From Nocardioides astragali (GTDB taxonomy: Bacteria > Actinomycetota > Actinomycetes > Propionibacteriales > Nocardioidaceae), in NCBI RefSeq assembly GCF_024436375.1, contig NZ_JAFMZM010000007.1, positions 254,731-318,730 on the forward strand: a DNA stretch of 64,000 bases, in the 5' to 3' direction. How positions within the stretch are numbered: position 1 is the first letter of the stretch; each line of letters begins with the position of its first letter. A model generated the notes under the pieces. That model ran no database searches. It saw nothing but the letters and a program-made list of their open reading frames with translations, and was not told the DNA's origin. The position numbers and the translations under genes are program-made. Below, piece by piece: positions 15,865 through 24,041 of the stretch.

Positions 15865-15879
15865 GTAACTATCAGTTAC
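15865..15879. promoter_or_regulatory. GTAACT-ATC-AGTTAC palindrome upstream of the sigma gene
   Basis: A perfect 6-bp inverted repeat with a three-base centre lies 66 bp before the sigma factor start and four bases upstream of the end of the HAD gene. It is operator-like; the binding protein is unknown. Confidence 0.45.
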
Positions 15880-15882
15880 GTT

Positions 15883-16770
15883 TCAGGATGCGCGGTCGCG
15901 ACCGCGCACGCTGACGCCGGCGGCGACGGCTCCCGACACGGCACCGGCGACGGCCGCAGCCACCAGGCCGGCGCGGGCCGCCTTGCGACCGGTGCGGTAG
16001 TCGCGGATCCGCCAGCCGTTGGCCCTGGCGTGGGCCCGCAGCCGGGCGTCGGGGTTGATCGCGCACGGGTCGCCGACCAGCGAGAGCATCGGCAGGTCGT
16101 TGCTGGAGTCGGAGTAGGCCGAGCAGCGGGCGAGGTCGAGCCCCTCGCGCGCGGCCAGGGCCTTGATCGCCTCGGCCTTGGCCTGGCCGTGCAGGAGGTC
16201 GCCGACCAGCCGCCCGGTGTAGACGCCGTCCACGTGCTCGGCGACCGTGCCCATCGCGCCGGTCAGTCCGAGCCTGCGGGCGATGATGCTGGCGATCTCG
16301 ATCGGGGCCGCGGTGACGAGCCAGACCCGCTGGCCCTCGTCGAGGTGGAGCTGGGCCAGGGCCCGGGTGCCGGGCCAGATGCGGTGGGCCATGCCTTCGT
16401 CGAAGATCACCTCACCGAGCTCCTCGAGCTCGGTGGTGGTGTGCCCGGCGATGAAGGACAGCGCCGAGTTGCGCGCCTCGGCCACGTGCTCGGGGTCCTC
16501 GACGCCGACGAAGCGGAAGTAGGCCTGCTTCCACGCGGCTGCGGCGATCTCCCGTGTGGTGAAGAACTTGCGCCGGTGGAGGCCCCGGGCGAAGTGGAAG
16601 ATGCTGGCGCCCTGCATCACGGTGTTGTCGACGTCGAAGAACGCCGCGGCGGTCAGGTCGCTGGGCGTGGTGAGCGCGCTCTCGACCTCCGCTGCCGCCG
16701 CGGCGGCCTCCCCGGCGAGCGCCGAGCGCAGCTGCAGGTTGAGCGGACGGGAACGCTCGGAAGGGGGCAC
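15883..16770 (-). CDS. HAD-IB family hydrolase (SerB1-like phosphatase)
   Basis: This roughly 295-aa HAD phosphatase has the nucleophile motif AAFFDVDNTVMQGASIF (DxDNT) near residue 42, the lysine/threonine region VWLVTAAPIEIAS and the C-terminal acidic motif AYSDSSNDLPMLSLVGDP. The C-terminus has a short hydrophobic Ala/Val stretch and a basic end. A soluble phosphatase acting on a phosphomonoester is expected; phosphoserine has been suggested for the SerB1 group but is unproven. The start is uncertain: GTG 16770 is used here, while ATG 16803 would overlap the divergent ligase start codon. Confidence 0.87.
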   Translation of the reverse strand: MPPSERSRPLNLQLRSALAGEAAAAAAEVESALTTPSDLTAAAFFDVDNTVMQGASIFHFARGLHRRKFFTTREIAAAAWKQAYFRFVGVEDPEHVAEARNSALSFIAGHTTTELEELGEVIFDEGMAHRIWPGTRALAQLHLDEGQRVWLVTAAPIEIASIIARRLGLTGAMGTVAEHVDGVYTGRLVGDLLHGQAKAEAIKALAAREGLDLARCSAYSDSSNDLPMLSLVGDPCAINPDARLRAHARANGWRIRDYRTGRKAARAGLVAAAVAGAVSGAVAAGVSVRGRDRAS

Positions 16771-16801
16771 CCGAGCAGCGTAGCTGTGGAAGGATCGAGG
16801 C

Positions 16802-18358
16802 ATGCCGCGCAACGACATCTCCGCCCTGGTGGCCGAGGCGGCGGCAGATGTGCCCGACCGGCAGGCCCTGGTCGAGAGCGGCGGTCGCACGCTCACCTGG
16901 TCCCGGTTGGAGGACGAGGTCGCCCGGTTCGCCACCGGCCTCGGCGCCCACGGCATCCGCGCCGGCCAGCGGGTGATGATCGTGGTGAGCAACCGGATCG
17001 AGTTCGTGACGGCCTACCTCGGCGTCCTCCGCGCCCAGGTCGTGGCGGTCCCGGTGAACCCGCGCTCGGCCCCCGGCGAGATCGCCCGGATGATCGCCGA
17101 CTCCGGCACACGGCTCGTCGTGGTCGACGAGACCGCGCTCGACGTCGTACGCACGGCGCTGGTCGAGCTCGCCGACATGGGAGGCGTCGCCGCACCGACC
17201 GTGGTCGTGACCGGTGCCGAGCCCGGGGACGGCGAGGTCGCCTTCGCCGACCTGCGCGCGGACGTCGTACGACCCGTGCCCCCGCTCCCGGACCCCGAGA
17301 AGCTGGCGGCCCTGCTCTACACCAGCGGCACCTCCGGTCGACCTCGAGCCGCGATGCTCAGCCACCGCGCCCTGCTCGCGAACATCGAGCAGGTCGCGGC
17401 CGTCGAGCCGCCGATGATGCACGGCGACGACGTGGTGCTCGGTGTCCTCCCGCTCTTCCACGTCTACGGCCTCAACGCTGTCCTCGGCGGGGTCCTGCGC
17501 CACCGCGCCCGGCTTCTGCTGGTCGAGCAGTTCGAGCCGCAGGCGGTGCTGGACCTGATCGACGACGAGGCGTGCAGCGTCGTTCCGATCGCTCCGCCCG
17601 TGTTCGCCCACTGGCTCCCCGACGAGCACCTCAAGGAGCGCCTGGGCCCGGTGCGGCTGGTGCTGTCCGGCTCTGCCCCGCTCGAGCAGCAGGTCGTCGA
17701 GGAGTTCATGGGGATCACCGGCATCCCGGTGCACCAGGGCTACGGCCTGACCGAGGCCTCGCCGGTCGTGACCAGCACCCTGTGCAGCCAGCAGAACCAG
17801 CCCGGCTCGGTGGGTGCCGCACTGCCCGGCATCGAGCTCCGACTGGTCGACGAGACCCACCACGTCGTCGAGGGCGAGGACCCCGGTGAGATCCAGGTCC
17901 GTGGCGACAACCTCTTCAGCGGCTACTGGCCCGACTCGTCCGACGGACCCGACGCCCAGGGCTGGTTCGGCACGGGCGACGTCGGCTTCCTCGACGCCAC
18001 CGGTGACCTGTTCCTGGTCGACCGGGTGAAGGAGCTGGTCATCGTCAGCGGCTTCAACGTCTACCCGACCGAGGTGGAGGACGTGCTCCGCGAGGTCGAC
18101 GGGGTCACCGACGCCGCGGTCATCGGCGCTCCCGACGAGGAGACCGGCGAGACCGTGGTCGCCTACGTCGTCGCGGACGGCGACCCCTCGGCTGTCGAGT
18201 CGGCCGTCAGGGCCCACGCCGACCAGCGGCTCGCCCGCTTCAAGCAACCCACCCGCGTCGAGGTCGTCGATGCCCTGCCGCTCACGGTCACCGGCAAGGT
18301 CCAGAAGGGCCGCCTGCGCGGGATCGAGCGACGGCGGATCGACGGACTGCTCGGATGA
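16802..18358 (+). CDS. long-chain acyl-CoA synthetase / AMP-dependent ligase
   Basis: This 518-aa ANL-superfamily ligase activates a carboxylic acid with ATP and transfers it to CoA. Motifs are YTSGTSGRPRAAMLSH near residues 172-187 (A3, with Arg in place of the usual Lys after Pro), GYGLTEASPVV (A5), WFGTGDVGFLD (A7), VDRVKELVIVSGFNVYPTEVE (A8) and the catalytic lysine in TVTGKVQKGRLR (A10). The family points to fatty acids, but the substrate is not fixed by sequence. Its stop overlaps the ATG of a 22-codon mini-ORF that leads to glutaredoxin. Confidence 0.9.
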   Translation: MPRNDISALVAEAAADVPDRQALVESGGRTLTWSRLEDEVARFATGLGAHGIRAGQRVMIVVSNRIEFVTAYLGVLRAQVVAVPVNPRSAPGEIARMIADSGTRLVVVDETALDVVRTALVELADMGGVAAPTVVVTGAEPGDGEVAFADLRADVVRPVPPLPDPEKLAALLYTSGTSGRPRAAMLSHRALLANIEQVAAVEPPMMHGDDVVLGVLPLFHVYGLNAVLGGVLRHRARLLLVEQFEPQAVLDLIDDEACSVVPIAPPVFAHWLPDEHLKERLGPVRLVLSGSAPLEQQVVEEFMGITGIPVHQGYGLTEASPVVTSTLCSQQNQPGSVGAALPGIELRLVDETHHVVEGEDPGEIQVRGDNLFSGYWPDSSDGPDAQGWFGTGDVGFLDATGDLFLVDRVKELVIVSGFNVYPTEVEDVLREVDGVTDAAVIGAPDEETGETVVAYVVADGDPSAVESAVRAHADQRLARFKQPTRVEVVDALPLTVTGKVQKGRLRGIERRRIDGLLG

Positions 18359-18423
18359 TCACCCCACGACGTTCTTCTCCTCCGCTTCGCTCCCCCGAAC
18401 AACGCCGCGGGGACCCCGGATGA
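18355..18423 (+). other. 22-codon mini-ORF bridging the ligase and glutaredoxin genes
   Basis: ATG at 18355 overlaps the ligase stop (ATGA), and the TGA of this frame overlaps the glutaredoxin ATG (ATGA). The peptide begins MITPRRSSPPLRS and ends DPG. A similar mini-ORF lies between nuoB and nuoC. It carries a GGGGA ribosome-binding stretch for the next gene. Confidence 0.6.
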
Positions 18424-18695
18424 ACACCCCAGTCGATCCCCGGGTCACGCTCTACTCACGACCGGGCTGCCACCTCTGCGACGCCGCGCGGGAGGTCGTC
18501 GCGCGGGTGTGCGAGGACCTGGGGGAGTCGTGGGTCGAGATCGACATCGACTCCGACGGTGACCTCGCCGACCGCTTCGGCGAGGAGATCCCGGTGACGT
18601 ACGTCGACGGGGCGCAGCACGACTTCTGGCGCGTCGACGAGACCCGGCTGCGCGCCGCCCTCACGTCGCCACCCCGCCGGCGGGAGAGCGAGTGA
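18420..18695 (+). CDS. glutaredoxin-like / thioredoxin-fold protein
   Basis: This 91-aa protein has a glutaredoxin fold with the redox pair CHLC at residues about 16-19 (SRPGCHLCDAAREVV), VEIDIDSDGDL as the next strand and EIPVTYVDG as the cis-proline segment. It is the DUF836-type counterpart of Rv0508 located before hemA in mycobacteria. Its ATG is coupled to the mini-ORF stop upstream, and its stop overlaps the methyltransferase GTG by four bases. Confidence 0.9.
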   Translation: MNTPVDPRVTLYSRPGCHLCDAAREVVARVCEDLGESWVEIDIDSDGDLADRFGEEIPVTYVDGAQHDFWRVDETRLRAALTSPPRRRESE

Positions 18696-19447
18696 CGCGA
18701 GAGGACCGGGCGCTCTCGTTCGGCACGATGGCCGAGGAGTACGACCGGTGGCGTCCGAGCTACCCGGCAGCGGCCGTCGACTGGCTCGCGCCCGCAGCTC
18801 CCGCAACGGTGGCGGAGGTCGGTGCGGGGACCGGACGCCTGACGTCTCTGCTGCTGTCGCGCGGGATCAGCGTCGAGGCAGTGGAGCCCGACCCGCGAAT
18901 GCGTGCTGTCCTCGCTCGGAACAACCCTGCGGCCCGATGCCACGCGGGCCGCTCGACGGCACTCCCGTTGCCGGATGCATCCGTGGATGCGGTCCTCGTC
19001 GCCGACGCGTGGCACTGGTTCGATCCCGAGGCGACCATGCAGGAGGTGCGACGTGTCCTCAGGCCCGGCGGTTGGCTGGGGCTGGTGTGGAACGTCGTCG
19101 CGGAGCCGGTGGAACCATGGGAGCTCGCTCTCGCCGGCGCGCCGGACATGTACGACCGCGGCACCAAGGGTGGGCCGGACGGCGTGACGCAACGGCTCCC
19201 GCTCGCTGCCGCGGAGGAGCTCGAGTTCGCGCAGTTCGACTGGGTCTGGGAGCTGACCCCTGCTCACCGCGCCGCGAACCTGGCCACGACATCCATGGCG
19301 ATCGCGATGACTCCTGCCGAGCGCGACGAGTGGCTCGAGTCGGCCCGGGCTGAGCTCCAAGAAGTCTGCGACGCAGCCGGACGGCTTGCGATGCCGGTCC
19401 GGCACCGGGCGAGTTGTACGCGGTGGACGCCGGCGCCGCTGGACTGA
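18692..19447 (+). CDS. class I SAM-dependent methyltransferase
   Basis: This 251-aa protein carries a Rossmann-type methyltransferase domain: motif I VAEVGAGTGRLTSLLL near residues 42-57, an acidic motif II (VEAVEPDPRMRAVL), VLVADAWHWFDPE and EVRRVLRPGGWLGLVWN. This is the Methyltransf_11 pattern seen in ubiE/bacterial trans-aconitate methyltransferase relatives. The substrate is unknown. Its GTG overlaps the glutaredoxin stop by four bases. The last 20 residues are unusually basic and could reflect a small frameshift near the 3' end. Confidence 0.85.
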   Translation: MTREDRALSFGTMAEEYDRWRPSYPAAAVDWLAPAAPATVAEVGAGTGRLTSLLLSRGISVEAVEPDPRMRAVLARNNPAARCHAGRSTALPLPDASVDAVLVADAWHWFDPEATMQEVRRVLRPGGWLGLVWNVVAEPVEPWELALAGAPDMYDRGTKGGPDGVTQRLPLAAAEELEFAQFDWVWELTPAHRAANLATTSMAIAMTPAERDEWLESARAELQEVCDAAGRLAMPVRHRASCTRWTPAPLD

Positions 19448-19479
19448 GCGGCGGGCTATTTCCTCACGTGCAGGGCGTC

Positions 19480-20238
19480 CTACGTGAGCTCAGACACCGG
19501 TTGTCGCTTCCCTTCTCGTCGCTGTGCGAGGAAGACGTGCTCCTTGCCGGGGCGGTCGGGTGCGTCACGGACATCGATCACGTCGAATTCGCGGCCATCC
19601 AGGGAACGCTCGATCTCGTGGCGATCACGGAACCGAAGGGTCGAGGTGGACCAGAGGACCTCGTCGTCGATCGTGGTGGACCCGCGGAAGGTGACAAGTG
19701 GCAGCGAGACGTCGGTGACGCTGCGCGTGACGACGGCGATACGACCGTCGGGTAGGGCGACTCGTGTGGGTGGAATGTTCCAGTTCAACCAGTCGCGTAC
19801 CTCGGGTCTCCGGGTCTCGAACACGAACCAGCCTTGCGGTCGGAGCGCGGTGTGAATGGCGTCCGTGGCCGCGCACCAGTCGTCGTCGGAGAGGAACACC
19901 TGCGCGACGTTGCCCGTCATCACGGCGAGGTCGGCCGGGGGGCGGACCTCGCCCGCGGCGGGGGCGTCGCCATGGATCCATGTGACGAGGTCAGCGCCCG
20001 GCTTGGCTCGGGCGACGTCGAGCGACGCAGCCGCTGGATCCACGCCGATCACGGAGAGCCCTTCTCCGGCCAGGCGAACCGCCAGAGTGCCGGTGCCGCA
20101 TCCGACATCGATGACACGTCGAGCGCCGAGCTCCGCGACGATCGCTGCATACGCGTCCAGGTCGGAGCGGTCGTCGTCGAAGACGTCGTAGAGGGCAGCC
20201 TGGCGTGGATCCGCGAAGATGGCATCGGGTTCTCGCAT
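19480..20238 (-). CDS. class I SAM-dependent methyltransferase
   Basis: This 252-aa protein has motif I RRVIDVGCGTGTLAVRL near residues 43-59, VIGVDPAAASLDVAR, LAVMTGNVAQVFLSDDDW and LRPQGWFVFETRRPE. The C-terminal half is beta-rich (EVLWSTSTLRFRDRHEIE). The ATG at 20238 was chosen because the MREPDAIFADPRQAALYDVF segment is the family's usual N-terminus; the longer upstream frame is antisense noise. It is convergent with the previous methyltransferase across 32 bases. Substrate unknown. Confidence 0.87.
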   Translation of the reverse strand: MREPDAIFADPRQAALYDVFDDDRSDLDAYAAIVAELGARRVIDVGCGTGTLAVRLAGEGLSVIGVDPAAASLDVARAKPGADLVTWIHGDAPAAGEVRPPADLAVMTGNVAQVFLSDDDWCAATDAIHTALRPQGWFVFETRRPEVRDWLNWNIPPTRVALPDGRIAVVTRSVTDVSLPLVTFRGSTTIDDEVLWSTSTLRFRDRHEIERSLDGREFDVIDVRDAPDRPGKEHVFLAQRREGKRQPVSELT

Positions 20239-20378
20239 CGACTCGAACCTACGTTCAGCAGCCCACTGGGCGCACCGCGATGACGAGTGTCTTCGGTCGG
20301 GCGAGGGTGCACGCCGAACGCGCGGGCGAAGGCATGCCGGTGACCCCGCCATCCGCAGTGGCGGGGTGTGGGGCGGGG

Positions 20379-21788
20379 TCATGGTCGTCGTGGTCGCGGG
20401 ATGCCCGGCGGATCGAGGGCGGTGGTGCCGGAAGGGTCGCGGCGGCAGCGGTGTCCGTGGGGGCTGGTCCACTCGAACTCACCTGGCCCGATGACGTCGT
20501 AGTGCCAGGCGGTGTGGGTCTTGAGGCGGTGGTGGAACCGGCAGAGCGCGGCGAGGTTGGGCGTCACGGTAGGGCCGGGTTGTGGTCGGCCTTCGGCCTC
20601 GGCGTCGTGGTCGTACTCGATGACATGGTCCGCGTCGCAGCGTCTGGACGGCCGGCTGCACCAGGGAAAGACACAAGTCCGGTCGCGGAGAAGGACCTGC
20701 TCGCGGATCCGGTCGGGGATCTCGTAGCCGGGCGCTTCGAGGTGAGCGTTGAGGTCGATGACGGGCTTGACGGTCACCTTCGTCCGGGACTCGCCGCACC
20801 AGGCCCGGACCTGCTCGAGCAGCAGGAGACGTTGGCCTTCCTCGAGCCGCCCGGTCGGCCCGAAGACGGTGCTCAGCCCATCAAGTGAAGCGTCGAAGTG
20901 GGCGTGCAGCACGACCTCGCGCGCCGGGGGCAGATCATCGCCGTCACGAGGACCGGCCCCGCCCTGACGGTGGAGGTCGAGCGCGGTCTGCGTGCGTGCG
21001 AGGTCACCGAGGGCGGCAGCCCTTCGGGCGTCGAGGGACTCGGTGGAGCCGAGGGCTTTGCGCAGCTCGGCGCCGTGGGTCAGGACGCGGTCGACGTCGA
21101 GGGCGTCGGCGATGTCGAGGTCGGCTTCGAGGTGCATGGTGCCGGCGTAGTGGACGTCCTGGTCGTGGAGGGTGGCGTGGCGGGGGTCCACGGACAGGTG
21201 GCCGTCCTCGGGATCCGCCGCCGGATCCGCCGCGGCGAGCTCGAAACGCTTGATGGTCTCGGCGACCAGCCGGTCCAGCTGCGCGGGGCCGACACGTCCG
21301 GCGACGGCGGCGACCTGGGCGTCGACCCATCCGGCCGCCTCGGGAGTCAGCGACGGGGTGGCGTGGATGGTGGCTTCGGCCACCATCCGGGCCCGCCACG
21401 GTGCGACCCCACCCGACTGGACCTGCGTCCACAGTCGAGGGAGCCGGTGCCGCAGCTCCAGGGCGTGCCCGATCAGCCGTTTCGCCGACACGATGGAGAT
21501 GCCCAGGACGGTGCCGAGCTCGGCGACGCAGAACTCCGCCACCGTGGGGCAGCCCTCCCCGGCGATGGGTTCCTCGACCTCGAGCCCCATCCCGCGGCCG
21601 CTGGTGAAGGTCGCGGCGTGGTGGATCGACTCGGGCGGGTGGAGGTCGGCCCATCGGGCGGCGAGGTCGAGCAGGTCGGCAGCCGCGCGGTCCTCGGCGG
21701 CCTTGCGATCGCGGGCGAGGGCGAGCAGACCCGAGGCGGTGAGGTCGTCGTCGACCTCGGTCCCGGGCCCCGCCAGCGTCTCGATCAT
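20379..21788 (-). CDS. DUF222 / HNH endonuclease (13E12-repeat family)
   Basis: This protein of about 469 aa has an N-terminal DUF222 helical region and a C-terminal HNH nuclease motif: CVFPWC, RRCDADHVIEYDH, then PNLAALCRFHHRLKTH, with the zinc CxxC pairs and catalytic His intact. The ATG at 21788 lies in the centre of a LexA-like box; a GTG at 21818 would add ten residues. In M. tuberculosis a 13E12-family gene (Rv0515) lies just after hemB and several family members are DNA-damage inducible, as I recall. This copy lies just before rex-hemA. A second DUF222 gene is at 39774. Confidence 0.9.
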   Translation of the reverse strand: MIETLAGPGTEVDDDLTASGLLALARDRKAAEDRAAADLLDLAARWADLHPPESIHHAATFTSGRGMGLEVEEPIAGEGCPTVAEFCVAELGTVLGISIVSAKRLIGHALELRHRLPRLWTQVQSGGVAPWRARMVAEATIHATPSLTPEAAGWVDAQVAAVAGRVGPAQLDRLVAETIKRFELAAADPAADPEDGHLSVDPRHATLHDQDVHYAGTMHLEADLDIADALDVDRVLTHGAELRKALGSTESLDARRAAALGDLARTQTALDLHRQGGAGPRDGDDLPPAREVVLHAHFDASLDGLSTVFGPTGRLEEGQRLLLLEQVRAWCGESRTKVTVKPVIDLNAHLEAPGYEIPDRIREQVLLRDRTCVFPWCSRPSRRCDADHVIEYDHDAEAEGRPQPGPTVTPNLAALCRFHHRLKTHTAWHYDVIGPGEFEWTSPHGHRCRRDPSGTTALDPPGIPRPRRP

Positions 21789-21796
21789 GTGTTCGA
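21781..21796. promoter_or_regulatory. LexA (SOS) box overlapping the HNH start codon
   Basis: Read on the minus strand, TCGAACACATGATCGA matches the actinobacterial SOS box TCGAAC-N4-GTTCGA at all positions but one. The ATG start of the DUF222-HNH gene lies in its middle, so LexA binding would block both transcription and the start site. Confidence 0.65.
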
Positions 21797-22010
21797 TTCT
21801 ACGGAAGGCCACCGACACTCGGTGCGTCTGAGAGTCCAGAGAACGTCAAGATCGCGGCGTCCGCGGACGCGGTTTCGAGGCTCGCCCCGTTCCCACCTCA
21901 CTTACCGATGGTGGGCGTGGTGAGGAGACTGGCGGCACTGCTGAGACCCCGCTGTCCACCCCCGCGTCGGGTGGGTCTTCTCACATGTGCTAGCCCGCAC
22001 TGCTCTCGTT

Positions 22011-22039
22011 TTGTTCTCCCGTTCACAAACTCCTACAGT
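22011..22039 (+). promoter_or_regulatory. rex promoter with an overlapping Rex half-operator
   Basis: The -35 TTGTTC (22011-22016), a 17-bp spacer and the -10 TACAGT (22034-22039) form a well-spaced promoter. TTGT-N7-TTCACAA at 22011-22028 overlaps the -35 and spacer: its right half is a perfect Rex half-site and its left half is degenerate against TTGTGAANNNNTTCACAA. Autoregulation by Rex is expected. The remainder of the 295-bp gap from 21789 shows no other clear element. Confidence 0.6.
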
Positions 22040-22083
22040 GACGGGGTCCACGCGAGGTTCGCGGGGACTGGAAAAGAGCAGCT

Positions 22084-22758
22084 GTGACCGCACGGACCCC
22101 CGACTCTGCCCGGGACATTCCCGAGGCGACTGTCGCGCGGCTTCCCGTGTACCTGCGTGCCCTGACGGGCCTGGCCGAGGACGGCACGACGACCTGCTCG
22201 AGCGAGGAGCTCGCTGCGACCGCGGGAGTCAACAGCGCCAAGCTGCGCAAGGACCTCTCCTACCTCGGCAGCTACGGCACCCGCGGTGTGGGCTACGACG
22301 TGGAGTACCTCCGCTACCAGATCGCGCGCGAGATCGGCGTGACCCAGGACTGGCCCGTGGTCATCGTCGGCATCGGAAACCTCGGCCACGCGCTCGCCAA
22401 CTACTCCGGCTTCCGCAGCCGCGGCTTCCGGGTCGTGGCGCTGCTCGACGCCGATCCCAGCCGGCACGACGAGGTCGTGGCGGGTCTCGACGTCCGCTCC
22501 TTCGAGGACCTCGAGTCCATCGTGGCTGAGCACGACGTCTCGATCGGCGTGATCGCGACTCCGGCGGTCGCCGCCCATGCGGTGGCCGAGCGGATGGTCG
22601 CCGCCGGCATCACCAGCATCCTCAACTTCGCGCCGACCGTCCTGTCGGTGCCCGACGGCGTCGACGTACGCAAGGTGGACCTGTCCATCGAGCTGCAGAT
22701 CCTCGCCTACCACGAACAGCGCAAGGCGGTCTCGCCCGGATCGGAGGACGTGTCATGA
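22084..22758 (+). CDS. rex: redox-sensing transcriptional repressor Rex
   Basis: This 224-aa dimeric repressor releases DNA when NADH rises. The N-terminal winged helix (about residues 12-80) carries SEELAATAGVNSAKLRKDLSYLG and GSYGTRGVGYDV. The NAD(H)-binding Rossmann domain contains VVIVGIGNLGHALANY near residues 95-110, and the C-terminal helix RKVDLSIELQILAYHEQ swaps between subunits. The GTG start follows GGAAAAGAG. It overlaps hemA by four bases, the Streptomyces rex-hemACD arrangement. A near-perfect Rex operator in the nuo promoter is its likely target. Confidence 0.96.
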   Translation: MTARTPDSARDIPEATVARLPVYLRALTGLAEDGTTTCSSEELAATAGVNSAKLRKDLSYLGSYGTRGVGYDVEYLRYQIAREIGVTQDWPVVIVGIGNLGHALANYSGFRSRGFRVVALLDADPSRHDEVVAGLDVRSFEDLESIVAEHDVSIGVIATPAVAAHAVAERMVAAGITSILNFAPTVLSVPDGVDVRKVDLSIELQILAYHEQRKAVSPGSEDVS

Positions 22759-24041
22759 GCGTGTTGGTGGTGGGGATCTCCCACAAGTCCGCGCCGGTCG
22801 AGCTCCTCGAGCGGCTCGCTCTCGACGCCGACGGCACCGTGAAGCTGATCGCCGAGGCGATGGCCGGTGAGCACGTCACCGAGGCCACCGCGATCGTCAC
22901 CTGCAACCGGCTCGAGGTCTACGCCGAGGTCGACCGCTTCCACGGCAGCGTCGAGGACCTGTCCGGCCTCCTGGTCGCGCGGGCCGAGAAGACCACCGAG
23001 GCCCTGCTGCCGCATCTCTACGTCCACTACGACGAGGGCGCCGTCTCGCACCTCTTCCAGGTCGCGTCGGGACTGGACTCGATGGTCGTCGGCGAGGGCC
23101 AGATCCTCGGCCAGACCCGCGAGGCGCTGCGGATCGGCCAGGAGCACGGTACGGTCGGCCCTGCGCTCAACACGCTCTTCCAGCAGGCCCTGCGGGTCGG
23201 CAAGCGGGCCCACGCCGAGACCGACATCGACCGAGCCGCCCCCTCGCTGGTGAGCGCCGCGCTCGAGCGCAGCAGCGTCCCCGTCGCCGGCGCGACTGCG
23301 GTCGTCATCGGCGCCGGTGCGATGGCCTCGCTCGCGGTTGCCCACCTCGCCCGCGGTGGCGCCGCGAGCATCTCCGTGCTCAACCGCACCCCCACCAACG
23401 CCGAGCGGCTCGCCGCCGAGTACGCCGCCACGTCCGTGCCGTTGACGGCGCTCGCCGACCAGCTGGCCGGGGCCGACCTCGTCGTCTCCTGCACCGGCGC
23501 CCCCGAGCCCCAGGTGCGCCTGGCCGACGTCGTCACCGCCCGCGGCGGCAGCGACCGTCCGCTGACCGTCATCGACCTCGCCCTGCCCCACGACGTCGAC
23601 CCGTCCGTCGCCGACCTCCCCGGCGTCGAGCTGATCAGCCTGGCCGTGCTCGCCGACGAGCTGCGCGATCTGGAGGCCGCTGCCGGCGTCGACGACGTAC
23701 GCACCATCGTCGGCCAGGAGATCAGCGCCTTCCTCGCCGTACGCCGTCAGGCGAGCGTCACCCCGACGGTCGTGGCCCTGCGGTCGATGGCCACCACCGT
23801 GGTCGACGCGGAGATGGAGCGCCTCTCCGCGCGCCTGCCCGGCCTCGACGAGGCCACCCGTGCCGAGGTGCTCCACACCGTGCGCCGGGTCGCCGACAAG
23901 CTGCTCCACGAGCCCACCGTGCGGGTCAAGGAGCTCGCCGACGCCGAGCCTGCCGTCTCCTACACCGCCGCGCTGGCCGAGCTCTTCCGCCTCGACCCCG
24001 ACGCCGTGGACGCGATGACGCGAGCGGAGGGACAACAGTGA
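22755..24041 (+). CDS. hemA: glutamyl-tRNA reductase
   Basis: This 428-aa enzyme reduces Glu-tRNA to glutamate-1-semialdehyde with NADPH, the first committed step of heme synthesis by the C5 pathway. The catalytic cysteine lies in IVTCNRLEVYAEV near residue 51; GLDSMVVGEGQILGQTREAL and the Rossmann loop VVIGAGAMASLAVAHLA follow, and the dimerisation helix near residues 310-400 is intact. ATGA overlap with rex and GTGA overlap with hemC indicate tight coupling, and Rex control links heme supply to redox state. Confidence 0.97.
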   Translation: MSVLVVGISHKSAPVELLERLALDADGTVKLIAEAMAGEHVTEATAIVTCNRLEVYAEVDRFHGSVEDLSGLLVARAEKTTEALLPHLYVHYDEGAVSHLFQVASGLDSMVVGEGQILGQTREALRIGQEHGTVGPALNTLFQQALRVGKRAHAETDIDRAAPSLVSAALERSSVPVAGATAVVIGAGAMASLAVAHLARGGAASISVLNRTPTNAERLAAEYAATSVPLTALADQLAGADLVVSCTGAPEPQVRLADVVTARGGSDRPLTVIDLALPHDVDPSVADLPGVELISLAVLADELRDLEAAAGVDDVRTIVGQEISAFLAVRRQASVTPTVVALRSMATTVVDAEMERLSARLPGLDEATRAEVLHTVRRVADKLLHEPTVRVKELADAEPAVSYTAALAELFRLDPDAVDAMTRAEGQQ

